A stretch of 30,154 nucleotides of DNA from UMGS1613 sp963616135 (GTDB taxonomy: Bacteria > Bacillota_I > Bacilli_A > RF39 > UBA660), in the NCBI GenBank assembly GCA_963616135.1, contig CAVEJT010000007.1:1-30154 (forward strand). The letters run 5' to 3'. Shown here in pieces: positions 21,839 to 29,396 of this stretch (the first letter of the stretch is position 1; every line of letters starts with the position of its first letter). Made by a program: the position numbers and the translations under genes. A model generated the notes under the pieces. It worked only from the letters and a program-made list of their open reading frames with translations, did not search any database and had not been told where the DNA came from.

Positions 21839-22843
21839 ATGAAAAAAATATTTATATTTTTAGGTGCAGTTTTATTACTTGCAGGATGTGGAAAGTATAA
21901 TGATAAGAATTTGGTTAAAGATTTAAGTAAAAAGGTTGAAAACTCTAGTTCATATCATTTAACTGGTACACTTGAAATTTATAGGAATGAAGAAAAATAT
22001 AGCTATGATGTTGATTCGACATATATGAAAGGAGATTATTTTAAAGTAAATTTACTTAATAAAAACAATAATCATGAACAAATAATCTTAAGAAACACTG
22101 AAGGAATATATGTATTAACTCCATCACTTAATAAGAGTTTTAAATTTCAAAGTGATTGGCCATATAATAATTCACAAATATATTTATTACAGCCTATAAT
22201 AACTGATCTTAATAGTGATAAGGATAGAACTTTTGAAAAAAATAAAGATGGATATATAATAACGAGTAAAGTTAATTATTCAACTGAAAAAGATTTTTGT
22301 AAGCAAAAAGTATATGTTGATGCAGAAAAAAATATAACTAAGGTTGAAATACTTGATAAGGATAATAATATTAAGATGGTGCTTAATGTAATAGATATAG
22401 AATTTAATAAAAAAATAGATAAAGATATATTTGAAGCATCTAAATATTTAAAAGTAGTAGAAAGCAATGATAATTCTAAAAACGAAGAAAAAGATTCGAA
22501 AACTTCTAAAGTAGAGGATATTGTATATCCTATGTATGTTCCTGTAGATACATATTTAACTGCTCAAGATGTTGTTAAGACAGATGATGGAGAAAGAGTA
22601 ATTTTAACATTTACAGGTGAATCTTCGTTTACTGTCGTTCAAGAAACATTAGAAGATGTTAATTCAACAAACTATATTTATGGTGATCCATATTTAATTT
22701 TAGATACTGTAGGCTCTATTACTGATTATTCTGTATCATGGATTAGTAATGGAATAGAGTATTCAGTTATGTCTGATACTATGAATGTTGATGAACTTTT
22801 AACTGTTGCTCAATCTATAAGTGTTAAAGCTGTTGGAAAATAA
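21839..22843 (+). CDS. Lipoprotein with LolA-like fold, GerS/YdcC-like
   Basis: 334 residues beginning with a lipoprotein signal (MKKIFIFLGAVLLLAGC, lipid-modified Cys17). The mature part (about 25-210) has the alternating-strand pattern of LolA-like proteins: SYHLTGTLEIYRNEEKYSYDV, MKGDYFKVNLLN, EGIYVLTPSLNKSFKF and KVYVDAEKNITKVEIL. After an acidic linker (about 212-225) comes a C-terminal beta-rich domain resembling DUF4367. This layout is that of GerS-type spore germination lipoproteins and Bacillus YdcC. GAGGTGAA precedes the ATG. A sporulation role fits the other spore genes here, but is not proved. Confidence 0.72.
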   Translation: MKKIFIFLGAVLLLAGCGKYNDKNLVKDLSKKVENSSSYHLTGTLEIYRNEEKYSYDVDSTYMKGDYFKVNLLNKNNNHEQIILRNTEGIYVLTPSLNKSFKFQSDWPYNNSQIYLLQPIITDLNSDKDRTFEKNKDGYIITSKVNYSTEKDFCKQKVYVDAEKNITKVEILDKDNNIKMVLNVIDIEFNKKIDKDIFEASKYLKVVESNDNSKNEEKDSKTSKVEDIVYPMYVPVDTYLTAQDVVKTDDGERVILTFTGESSFTVVQETLEDVNSTNYIYGDPYLILDTVGSITDYSVSWISNGIEYSVMSDTMNVDELLTVAQSISVKAVGK

Positions 22844-22873
22844 TTGAACTTTTTAATTAATATGTGCTATAAT
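22844..22873 (+). promoter_or_regulatory. Promoter of the anchored thioredoxin-like gene at 22891
   Basis: TTGAAC (22844-22849), an 18-base spacer ending TGC, then TATAAT (22868-22873). It starts right at the stop codon of the previous gene. Confidence 0.7.
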
Positions 22874-22890
22874 ATTATTTGGTGATTAAA

Positions 22891-23430
22891 ATGAAAGTAG
22901 CACGTATTAGAGAAAATAACAAAATAAAAGAACAAAAAGGTTACACAAATGATGAGTATTCATTAAAAAATATGATAATTATACTATTAATTTTATCTGT
23001 AATATTTGTTGTATTCTATTTTATAACAGTAAAGTTTGCCCATCCAAAGAAAGTTGATGAAACAGCTACTCCAGCACAAATAGATTCAAATAAAATTACT
23101 TTAGGTAATTTATTAGATAGACCAGAAAATGAATACTATGTTTTAGTTACAAAAGAAAGTTTATATGATTCGAGTGCTAATTACACTAAAATTTATGATA
23201 ATTATATAAACGATTATCAAAAAGATGAAAATGCTTTAAAAATTTATAGAGTAAATTTAGATGATGCATTAAATAAAAAGTATGTATCAGATAAATTAAA
23301 TATAACAGATGATTTGAGCACTTTAACACTTAATGATGAGGTATTATTTAAAATAAATAATAAAAAAATAGAAAAATATTACGTTGGTAATTCAAAAATA
23401 GTAGATAAATTATCAAGATTAAAGAGTTAA
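22891..23430 (+). CDS. Single-pass membrane protein with thioredoxin-like domain lacking CxxC
   Basis: 179 residues: a charged N-terminal 30, one membrane helix (about 28-48, MIIILLILSVIFVVFYFITV), then an extracellular domain. That domain begins ENEYYVLVTKESLYDS and continues through LKIYRVNLDDALN, DEVLFKINNKKIEKYYVG, a beta-alpha-beta order typical of thioredoxin folds. No Cys pair is present, so redox activity is unlikely. GGTGAT supports ATG 22891. A terminator follows. A similar architecture recurs at 28370. The function is unknown. Confidence 0.65.
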   Translation: MKVARIRENNKIKEQKGYTNDEYSLKNMIIILLILSVIFVVFYFITVKFAHPKKVDETATPAQIDSNKITLGNLLDRPENEYYVLVTKESLYDSSANYTKIYDNYINDYQKDENALKIYRVNLDDALNKKYVSDKLNITDDLSTLTLNDEVLFKINNKKIEKYYVGNSKIVDKLSRLKS

Positions 23431-23443
23431 TAGCTCTTTTTTT
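23421..23443 (+). terminator. Terminator after the 22891 gene
   Basis: AAAGAG and CTCTTT form the stem with a 7-base loop, followed by TTTTTT; the stop codon lies in the loop. Confidence 0.75.
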
Positions 23444-23487
23444 AGTATATAAAAAAAATAATAAATAATACTAATAAAGGTGATAAT

Positions 23488-24006
23488 ATGATTCTTTTCT
23501 TAACTTGTATGAAAATATTTTTTGCTAGACTAATAGATGTATCATTAGGTACTATAAGGACTATTATTAGTGTTAAAGGACAAGATTTAATATCAGCTTT
23601 AATAGGTCTTGTAGAAATAACTGTTTGGTTTTTAGTTGTAAAGGAAGCTTTGAATACAGAAAATAATAGTTTTTGGATAGTTGCTTCGTATGCGCTTGGT
23701 TTTTCAATAGGTACATATATAGGTGGAAAATTATCTAAAAGATTTATTAAATCAAATTTAGAAGTACAAATAATACTATCTAATGAAAATGATGAGGTAG
23801 TGCAAAAAATTAGAGATAATGGATATGGTGTAACTGCTATTTCAGTTAAGGGATATAAAGATAATAAATATATGTTATATATACAAACAATGGGAAGTTC
23901 TTTAGAAAAATTAAAAAATTTAGTAATGAAGTTGGATAGTAAAGCTTTTATAGTTGTAAATGAGACTAAATATGTACAAAATGGGTATTTTGGTATAGCT
24001 AAATAA
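23488..24006 (+). CDS. UPF0316 (DUF5698/DUF2179) membrane protein
   Basis: 172 residues with three predicted membrane helices in the first about 85. They include the family-typical FARLIDVSLGTIRTIISVKG, LVEITVWFLVVKEAL and SYALGFSIGTYIGGKLS. A C-terminal cytosolic DUF2179 domain follows (about 90-165; VQKIRDNGYGVTAISVKGYK). Homologues such as Bacillus YebE have no settled function; DUF2179 is a small-molecule-binding-like fold. AAAGGTGAT precedes the ATG. The gene is 21 bases upstream of the DUF368 gene, probably one operon. Confidence 0.9.
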   Translation: MILFLTCMKIFFARLIDVSLGTIRTIISVKGQDLISALIGLVEITVWFLVVKEALNTENNSFWIVASYALGFSIGTYIGGKLSKRFIKSNLEVQIILSNENDEVVQKIRDNGYGVTAISVKGYKDNKYMLYIQTMGSSLEKLKNLVMKLDSKAFIVVNETKYVQNGYFGIAK

Positions 24007-24027
24007 ATATAATTAATTGGTGATTAT

Positions 24028-24843
24028 ATGTTAGTATTTAAAGGAATTATTATTGGTATAGGTAAGATTATCCCAGGAGTAAGTGGGTCCTTATTAGCTA
24101 TTTCTATGGGATTATATCAAAAAATGATAGACTCAATTAATTATTTTTTTGACAATAAACGTGATAATTTTAAATTTTTATTTAAAATTGGAATAGGTGT
24201 TTTAATATCTATTGTGTTTTTTAGTAATATTATTATTTATGCACTTAATAATTATTATTTAATTACTATGTTTTTCTTTATTGGATTAATACTTGGAAGT
24301 ATGAATGATATAAAAAATAATTTAGATAAAAAAAATAATATAATTATATATATATCATTTATAGTTTTTATTTTGTTAGGTTTTATAAATATAGACAATA
24401 ATATATTTATAGGGAATGGTTTATTAAATTTTATATATTTCGTTTTTGCAGGCTTTTTAGATGCTTTTACAATGGTAGTTCCAGGTATAAGTGGCACTGC
24501 TACTTTAATGGTTATAGGGGCTTATAATACACTTATAGAGTGTTTTTCAAATATATTTAATTTTAATATGTTTTTAGATAATATTAAAATATTATTTCCA
24601 TTTGTTTTAGGTATATTTATAGGAGTTATAATAACAGTTAAATTAATTAGTTTTTTATTTAAATATCATAAAAGCAAAACATATAGTGCGATATATGGCT
24701 TTAGTATATCTACTATATTTGTAATAGGAATAAAATGTTTAAAATCTAGTTATTCTTTGATAGAACTTATTATATCTATTGTATTTTTAATATTAGGCTT
24801 AATAGTAACAAAAAAAATCAATCACTATGTTACTTGTGATTGA
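24028..24843 (+). CDS. DUF368 membrane protein, polyprenyl-phosphate transporter family
   Basis: 271 residues and about eight membrane helices. Both internal repeats carry the signature of the family: GIGKIIPGVSGSLLAISMG near the N-terminus and MVVPGISGTATLMVIGAY at about residue 150, the paired re-entrant-like P-G-x-S-G motifs. DUF368 proteins (PopT) have been linked to recycling of undecaprenyl phosphate across the membrane, which fits the LCP and LicD wall-polymer genes in this window. TTGGTGAT precedes the ATG. Its stop codon lies in the inverted repeat that ends the opposite-strand transcript. Confidence 0.88.
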   Translation: MLVFKGIIIGIGKIIPGVSGSLLAISMGLYQKMIDSINYFFDNKRDNFKFLFKIGIGVLISIVFFSNIIIYALNNYYLITMFFFIGLILGSMNDIKNNLDKKNNIIIYISFIVFILLGFINIDNNIFIGNGLLNFIYFVFAGFLDAFTMVVPGISGTATLMVIGAYNTLIECFSNIFNFNMFLDNIKILFPFVLGIFIGVIITVKLISFLFKYHKSKTYSAIYGFSISTIFVIGIKCLKSSYSLIELIISIVFLILGLIVTKKINHYVTCD

Positions 24844-24845
24844 TT
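24811..24845 (-). terminator. Terminator of the LicD-small-ORF transcript
   Basis: AATCAATCAC and GTGATTGATT form a perfect 10-pair stem with a 10-base loop. On the minus strand it is followed by TTTTTT. It overlaps the 3' end of the DUF368 gene. Confidence 0.8.
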
Positions 24846-24985
24846 ATATGTAAAATAATAAAACCTATTAATACTATACCTATACCGAGAAACCAAAAAC
24901 TTACTTGATTAAATAATACTAAAGATAAAAATATAAATAAAATACTTAGTATCAAAACATATTTAATTAAATTATTTTTTATCAA
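24830..24985 (-). CDS. Small two-helix membrane protein overlapping the LicD gene
   Basis: A TTG-initiated frame of 51 codons starting inside the last codons of the LicD gene. The peptide starts MIKNNLIKYVLILSILFIF, has two hydrophobic helices joined by a short NQVSFWF turn, and ends in HIINHK. It fills the otherwise empty 130 bases between two genes, is transcribed with licD, and ends exactly at the strong minus-strand terminator. Its hydrophobic runs are better ordered than expected by chance in AT-rich DNA. The weak points are the TTG start and the poor ribosome-binding site (GGAAG, far upstream); translational coupling could compensate. Confidence 0.5.
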   Translation of the reverse strand: MIKNNLIKYVLILSILFIFLSLVLFNQVSFWFLGIGIVLIGFIILHIINHK

Positions 24986-25868
24986 CAGGACCGCTTCCAT
25001 TTAAATTAAGATCAACAGTATGTTTAGGTTTTCTTTTTTCTTTAGGTAATGTTTCTACCCATTTTTTCCCATCCCATTTTTTTAAACAGTTTGGTCCATA
25101 CCATTCTTTTAATATTTTTTCTATATTATTATAAGAATAAAATTGTCTACCTTCAAATTCGTATTTTTTGAATGGTAAGATATCTTCTTTAAGAAAAACT
25201 GGTTCATGTAAAAATTTTTCCCATGGCACGGATATAGGTTGACTCATAAGGCGACTGTTTTCATATTTTCTTGAATAACGATTAGAATACCAAACTACAA
25301 ATTTTTTTAAATGTACTGGATTAATATGTAAATTATCTAATAAAACAATAAAAGGCATAACAATTTTAATAACTGTTCTATTTAATTCATCAATAAATTT
25401 ATTTTCGCATATATTATCATATATTATTACGTCTAGAAAAATTCCATCTCCAGATTTACATTTATTCTTAAGTAGAAAGTTTACTTCTTTTATATAAGTA
25501 TTCTTTTTTCTTATTTTCATTGTTGGACCCATAATTGTATTATATCTTTTATCTTTTTCAAAACATTGAAAATAAAATTTATCACTAAGATCTTTTTCTA
25601 AAGCTTCAATAAATCTATTCCAATCTTTTCTTTCTATACATATATCCATATCATCATCCCAAGGGATAAATCCTTTATAATTTACAATACCTAGCGCACT
25701 ACCTGCTATTAAACAGTATTTAATGTCATTTTTTTCACATACTCTATGTACTTCATCCATAATTGATAATACTTCAAGTTGTAAAACTCTTACAGATATA
25801 TCTTTTTCTCTGCTTTTTGATATTGTATATTCTTCTCTTTCTAAAATACAATCGTTATTTTTTTTCAT
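24972..25868 (-). CDS. LicD-family nucleotidyl/phosphotransferase
   Basis: 298 residues. The LicD motif is clear at about 50-80: KYCLIAGSALGIVNYKGFIPWDDDMDICI, with the G-S-A-L-G and W-D-D-D-M-D nucleotidyltransferase signature. LicD proteins transfer phosphocholine or similar phospho-groups to teichoic acids and other surface glycans, in the cytosol. AGGAGTGAG supports ATG 25868. The C-terminus (about 240-298) has a GRQFYSYNNIEKILKEWYG stretch seen in many LicD proteins. The sugar acceptor is unknown; other glycan genes are not adjacent. Confidence 0.92.
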   Translation of the reverse strand: MKKNNDCILEREEYTISKSREKDISVRVLQLEVLSIMDEVHRVCEKNDIKYCLIAGSALGIVNYKGFIPWDDDMDICIERKDWNRFIEALEKDLSDKFYFQCFEKDKRYNTIMGPTMKIRKKNTYIKEVNFLLKNKCKSGDGIFLDVIIYDNICENKFIDELNRTVIKIVMPFIVLLDNLHINPVHLKKFVVWYSNRYSRKYENSRLMSQPISVPWEKFLHEPVFLKEDILPFKKYEFEGRQFYSYNNIEKILKEWYGPNCLKKWDGKKWVETLPKEKRKPKHTVDLNLNGSGPVDKK

Positions 25869-25886
25869 AAGCTCACTCCTAATTCA

Positions 25887-25915
25887 ATTATAGAAGAAAT
25901 TTAAGTATTAATCAA
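25887..25915 (-). promoter_or_regulatory. Promoter of the LicD gene
   Basis: On the minus strand TTGATT (25915-25910), 17-base spacer, TATAAT (25892-25887). Confidence 0.75.
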
Positions 25916-26011
25916 GAATTAAATGTAATTATTTAAAGTTGGGCAAATATTTACACACTTTTTACTAGTTTGAATACATTATATTAGAAATAATGAAAGG
26001 GTGGATTATAT

Positions 26012-26455
26012 ATGTGCAATAACAATAATGATGCAGAAAGCTGCCGTTGCATAGCAGAAATCCTTACAGTAATAAATGTATTACAACAAAATGCTAATTG
26101 TTGTGGAGATACTTGTTTAGAGACTTGTGATAGAGGATTTTTAGGATGTGGAACTACAACACTTGGTTGCAATACTAGACCAGTAGTTTTATATACTTGC
26201 TGTGGTAACGGTACTCCTTGGAGTATGCCAACAACTCGTGAAAATGTAGTATGTGGTGAATCAGGAGTTACTTGTTCAAATGTATTTAGGGTTGAAAAAA
26301 TAGATGGATGTTGTGCAACATTCAGAGTTTTAGCAGACAATCCAGATTCTACAAGTTTATATCCTTATGTAGCAACTAACTCATTCTTTACTATGAACTT
26401 AAATTGCTGCTGCTGTCTTAGATGTTTACCAGATACTTATGTAGAATGCTTATAA
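26012..26455 (+). CDS. CotY/CotZ-family spore coat protein
   Basis: 147 residues, about 20 of them Cys, unusual for a cytosolic protein. Family landmarks follow the CotZ order: an N-terminal helix after SCRCIAEIL, CNTRPVVLYTCCGNGTPW, CSNVFRVEKIDGCCATFRVL, and FFTMNLNCCCCLRCL near the end. In Bacillus, CotY and CotZ self-assemble through disulfides into the outermost spore crust. GGGTGG precedes the ATG. The gene is monocistronic between a LicD gene and a terminator. The large opposite-strand frame here is an artefact of Cys-rich codon use. Confidence 0.88.
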   Translation: MCNNNNDAESCRCIAEILTVINVLQQNANCCGDTCLETCDRGFLGCGTTTLGCNTRPVVLYTCCGNGTPWSMPTTRENVVCGESGVTCSNVFRVEKIDGCCATFRVLADNPDSTSLYPYVATNSFFTMNLNCCCCLRCLPDTYVECL

Positions 26456-26485
26456 AAAAAATAAGTCTTTAAGGCTTATTTTTTT
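26450..26485. terminator. Bidirectional terminator after the coat-protein gene
   Basis: AAATAAGT and GCTTATTT pair around a CTTTAAG loop, with A7 and T7 flanks on either side, between two convergent genes. Confidence 0.8.
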
Positions 26486-26781
26486 AATGATTTAATATCA
26501 ATAATATCGTTTATAGAAATTAAATCATTATCCATAGTAATAATATAATTTTTGTTTCTTCCAATAATTCTTTTGACAATTTTTTTATCTTTTAATGTAA
26601 TTTCTACATTAGCTTTATAAATATAATTTGGAGAAGAAAAAATATCATTAATTTTTTGAGTAATTGTTCTAGTATCCTTTTTTTCTTCTTCTATAGGTTC
26701 ATTATTACTATAATAAAAACTTCTATTGTTATTAAAGTTTTTATTAACTTTATTATGAAATACTTTAGGTAATTCTTTCAT
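26476..26781 (-). CDS. Small hypothetical protein, possibly spore-coat associated
   Basis: 101 residues. The first about 45 are polar and Asn-rich (NKNFNNNRSFYYSNNEP). The C-terminal half is a beta-rich module: YKANVEITLKDKKIVKRIIG, NKNYIITMDNDLISINDIIDI. The arrangement of a disordered start and an Sm-like C-terminal module is reminiscent of GerQ or other small coat proteins, but no motif proves this. AGAGGTGG precedes the ATG. It is divergent from the LysM gene and convergent with the coat-protein gene. Confidence 0.6.
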   Translation of the reverse strand: MKELPKVFHNKVNKNFNNNRSFYYSNNEPIEEEKKDTRTITQKINDIFSSPNYIYKANVEITLKDKKIVKRIIGRNKNYIITMDNDLISINDIIDIKSLKK

Positions 26782-26824
26782 GTTCCACCTCTAATTAATT
26801 GTATTAATTTATTTTAAAAATAGA

Positions 26825-26851
26825 ACTTAATAGTTAATTTGTCATATAGTA
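26825..26851 (+). promoter_or_regulatory. Candidate sporulation (sigma-K-like) promoter of the LysM gene
   Basis: AC at 26825-26826, a 16-base spacer, then CATATAGTA (26843-26851), an exact CATAnnnTA. This is the late mother-cell pattern, while a vegetative -35 is not evident. Confidence 0.45.
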
Positions 26852-26866
26852 TATTGAGGTGAGTTT

Positions 26867-27328
26867 ATGTATAGAATATATCAAGTAGAATATGGAGACA
26901 CTATAGATAGTATAGCCAGAAAGGTTGGAACTACTGTAGATAATTTAAAAAATATAAATGGATTTAATAATGATTCTGATTTAGTTGTTGGTGGATTAAT
27001 TGTTGTACCAAAAGAAGAACGCCAAGTTTTTCAAAGTTATAAAATAAAACAAGGCGATTCAGTATATTCAATAGCTAAAATGTATAATGTTGATCCAGAA
27101 ACTTTACTTTTATTAAATGGTTTAAATAAAAATGAATATATATATCCAAATCAAGAAATTATAGTACCAAGAGAGGATGTTACTATTTATGTAACAAGAG
27201 AAGGAGATACTGTGGATGCAATTATTAAAAATTTAGGTATAGATGCAAATACTTTTAATAATGAAAATGAGAGAATTTTTGTAGTAGAAGATCAGTTAGT
27301 TGTACATAAAAAAGAGACAAATAGATAA
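26867..27328 (+). CDS. Three-LysM protein without signal peptide, probable spore-envelope protein
   Basis: 153 residues made of three LysM repeats: about 2-48 (YQVEYGDTIDSIARKVGTT), 55-100 (YKIKQGDSVYSIAKMYNVD) and 105-150 (YVTREGDTVDAIIKNLGID, the most diverged). LysM binds GlcNAc-containing polymers such as peptidoglycan or cortex. It has no export signal, so like SafA-type proteins it would act from the mother cell on the forespore surface. GAGGTGAG precedes the ATG, and a sigma-K-like element lies upstream. A T-rich terminator follows. Confidence 0.88.
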   Translation: MYRIYQVEYGDTIDSIARKVGTTVDNLKNINGFNNDSDLVVGGLIVVPKEERQVFQSYKIKQGDSVYSIAKMYNVDPETLLLLNGLNKNEYIYPNQEIIVPREDVTIYVTREGDTVDAIIKNLGIDANTFNNENERIFVVEDQLVVHKKETNR

Positions 27329-27346
27329 ATAACTCTTTTTTTTTTG
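27308..27346 (+). terminator. Terminator after the LysM gene
   Basis: AAAAAAGAG and CTCTTTTTT with a 16-base loop that contains the stop codon, then further T residues. Confidence 0.65.
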
Positions 27347-27398
27347 ATTAAAATAAGTTATAATTAAATTGAAATAATATTTTGAAAGGTATGATTTT

Positions 27399-28361
27399 AT
27401 GCAAGAGAATACTTATAATGGATTTAGTGTACTTAAAAATTATGGTGAAGATTTAACGGCTAAGTCTTATGTTACTGATCCATCTATAGCAAGAGATCTA
27501 GAATTAAAAAAACTAATGATGGTATTATTAACACCAGAAAAATCAGGATTATTGGTAGGAAAAGCTGGTGTTGGTAAAACTTCAATAGTAGAAGGCCTTT
27601 CATATAGAATTCTTTTAAAACAAGTTCCAATTGCTCTTCAAGGATATAGAGTATTTAAGATAAATTCATCATCATTATTAGGTAAGATAAGTTATAATGG
27701 TAGAGAAGATTTAATAATAACATTACTTGTTGAGGAATTAAAGCATGTAAGTAAGGTAATACTATTTATAGATGAAATCCATACTTTAATAGGTACAAAT
27801 AATAATGGAGTATCTATGGATTTAGCTAACATTTTGAAACCAGCAATAGATAGGGGCGCTGTAAAATTAATAGGTGCGACAACTGATGTTGAATATAATA
27901 CATATTTAATACGAGATAGAGCTTTTTTAAGAAGATTTGAAAAAATAGATGTTGCAGAACCAACAGAACAAATGACTGTTGAAATTCTTTTTAGAAGTTT
28001 ACCAAAAATAGTGGCATCTACAGGTATTAGATTTAAATATAATGAATATGTTACAAAAATGCTTTTAGAATCTATAGTAAGCGCTACTAGTGAATATAAA
28101 AGAGTTTACGGTTTGGGAGCAATGTATCCTGATATTGCGTTTTCAGTCTTAACAGCAGCTTTTTCTGAAGCTTTGTTTCAAAATAGACAATTTGTAAATG
28201 TAGAAGATGTTTATAATGCAATTAAAAATAGTAAGAGAATATACCCTGATTCTATTATAAGAGAGTTAAATACCTTTAGAGAAAAGTTTAAGGATGTATG
28301 CGCACAAGAAGGAATATCACTTCCTGTTGTAGATATAAAAGAAATTAGTAATGTTGAATAG
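27399..28361 (+). CDS. Stand-alone AAA+ ATPase related to the D1 domain of ClpA/ClpB/ClpC
   Basis: 320 residues. After the Clp-like lead-in (YGEDLTAKSYVTDPSIARD) come Walker A GKAGVGKTS (about 58-66), Walker B ILFIDEIH (about 120-127), sensor IGATT, and an arginine-finger region RDRAFLRRFEKI. A small helical lid domain follows to about 295. Clp unfoldases normally add an N-domain and a second AAA domain; both are absent, and no ClpP-binding loop is seen. AAAGG precedes the ATG. It is followed 8 bases later by an anchored thioredoxin-like gene and then trmL. Its substrates are unknown. Confidence 0.85.
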   Translation: MQENTYNGFSVLKNYGEDLTAKSYVTDPSIARDLELKKLMMVLLTPEKSGLLVGKAGVGKTSIVEGLSYRILLKQVPIALQGYRVFKINSSSLLGKISYNGREDLIITLLVEELKHVSKVILFIDEIHTLIGTNNNGVSMDLANILKPAIDRGAVKLIGATTDVEYNTYLIRDRAFLRRFEKIDVAEPTEQMTVEILFRSLPKIVASTGIRFKYNEYVTKMLLESIVSATSEYKRVYGLGAMYPDIAFSVLTAAFSEALFQNRQFVNVEDVYNAIKNSKRIYPDSIIRELNTFREKFKDVCAQEGISLPVVDIKEISNVE

Positions 28362-28369
28362 GAGGATTC

Positions 28370-28834
28370 ATGAAATATAAAAATTATATATTACTTGCAG
28401 TATTATTAGTTGTAACTGTTTTTTTAACTTTTTTCTTATCTAGTTTATATAAAAGTAGAAATGACGTAGTATCGGATTTTTATGAATATTGTAATAAAAT
28501 AAATTCTAATGAATTTGATGAATTTATAATGGAAAATCCTGATTCTATAATATATATAGGTGATAAGAATGATTTAGATTTTAAAGAACAAGAATCTGCT
28601 CTTAAAGATGAGATAGAGAAAAAGGGACTAAAAAATAAAATAGTTTATTTAGAAAAGAGTACTTTATCTAAAAAGTTTCTATCAAGTTTAAAATCTAAGT
28701 ATGGTAAATCAATAGATAAGAAAAAAACACCAGTATTATTAGTTGTTGTAGATAAAAAAATTAATAAAGTAGTATATTTAGAAGATAATTTAGAATTAAA
28801 TGAATTTATAAGTGAAGAGGTTTTTAATGATTAA
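28370..28834 (+). CDS. Membrane-anchored thioredoxin-like protein
   Basis: 154 residues: one N-terminal membrane helix (about 6-26, ILLAVLLVVTVFLTFFLSSLY), then an exported domain. The strand DSIIYIGDKNDLDF, a helix, the strand KIVYLEKSTL, and KKTPVLLVVVDKKINKVVYLED with a TP before a strand, like the cis-Pro region of thioredoxins, are visible. There is no Cys, so it is not an oxidoreductase. GGAGG precedes ATG 28370, 8 bases after the AAA+ gene. Its last 8 bases overlap the trmL start. Confidence 0.65.
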   Translation: MKYKNYILLAVLLVVTVFLTFFLSSLYKSRNDVVSDFYEYCNKINSNEFDEFIMENPDSIIYIGDKNDLDFKEQESALKDEIEKKGLKNKIVYLEKSTLSKKFLSSLKSKYGKSIDKKKTPVLLVVVDKKINKVVYLEDNLELNEFISEEVFND

Positions 28835-29336
28835 TATAGTTTTATTTGAACCAGAAATACCACAAAACACAGGTAATATAATGAGAACTTGTGCAGGTAC
28901 ATATGCAAAATTACATTTAATTAAACCATTAGGTTTTTCATTAGATGATAGATATTTAAAAAGAAGTGGAGTAAATTATATAGAACATTGTGACTATACA
29001 GTTTATGAAAATTATGAAGATTTTTTAAGTAAAAACAAAGATGGAGATTTTTATTATTTAACTAGGTATGGTAAAAAACCACATACATCTTTTAATTTTT
29101 CAAATAGAGACAAGAATATATATTTAATATTTGGAAAAGAAAGTACAGGTATACCTAAAGAAATATTATCTAAACATTTAGATAGATGCCTAAGGATTCC
29201 TACTAATGGTAATATTAGAGCACTTAATCTATCAAATTGTGTAGCAATCGTATTGTTTGAAGTTTTAAGACAACAAGATTATCCAGATTTATCAAAAGTT
29301 GAAATAATAAAAGGCGCTGATTATTTAGAAAAATAA
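28827..29336 (+). CDS. trmL: tRNA (cytidine(34)-2'-O)-methyltransferase TrmL
   Basis: 169 residues from ATG 28827. SPOUT-family methyltransferase that 2'-O-methylates the wobble base of tRNA-Leu using SAM. Motif 1 EPEIPQNTGNIMRTC is near the N-terminus, motif 2 LIFGKESTGIPKEIL is at about 105-120, and motif 3 CLRIPTNGNIRALNLSNCVAIVLFE forms the trefoil knot at about 127-155. GAGG upstream supports the internal ATG rather than the GTG 5 codons earlier. It is coupled to the preceding gene by the ATGATTAA overlap. Confidence 0.94.
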   Translation: MINIVLFEPEIPQNTGNIMRTCAGTYAKLHLIKPLGFSLDDRYLKRSGVNYIEHCDYTVYENYEDFLSKNKDGDFYYLTRYGKKPHTSFNFSNRDKNIYLIFGKESTGIPKEILSKHLDRCLRIPTNGNIRALNLSNCVAIVLFEVLRQQDYPDLSKVEIIKGADYLEK

Positions 29337-29339
29337 TAG

Positions 29340-29368
29340 TTGAATTTATTTTCTAAAAATGATATTAT
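29340..29368 (+). promoter_or_regulatory. Promoter of the anchored acidic protein gene
   Basis: TTGAAT (29340-29345), a 17-base spacer ending TGA, then TATTAT (29363-29368). Confidence 0.65.
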
Positions 29369-29396
29369 ATATATTGTAAGAATAGGGAGGGGAGTT

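Noticed and set aside
25984..26340. Minus-strand frame of 118 codons opposite the coat-protein gene
   Set aside because: It mirrors Cys codons of the CotY/CotZ-type protein, has no ribosome-binding site and has no recognisable motif.
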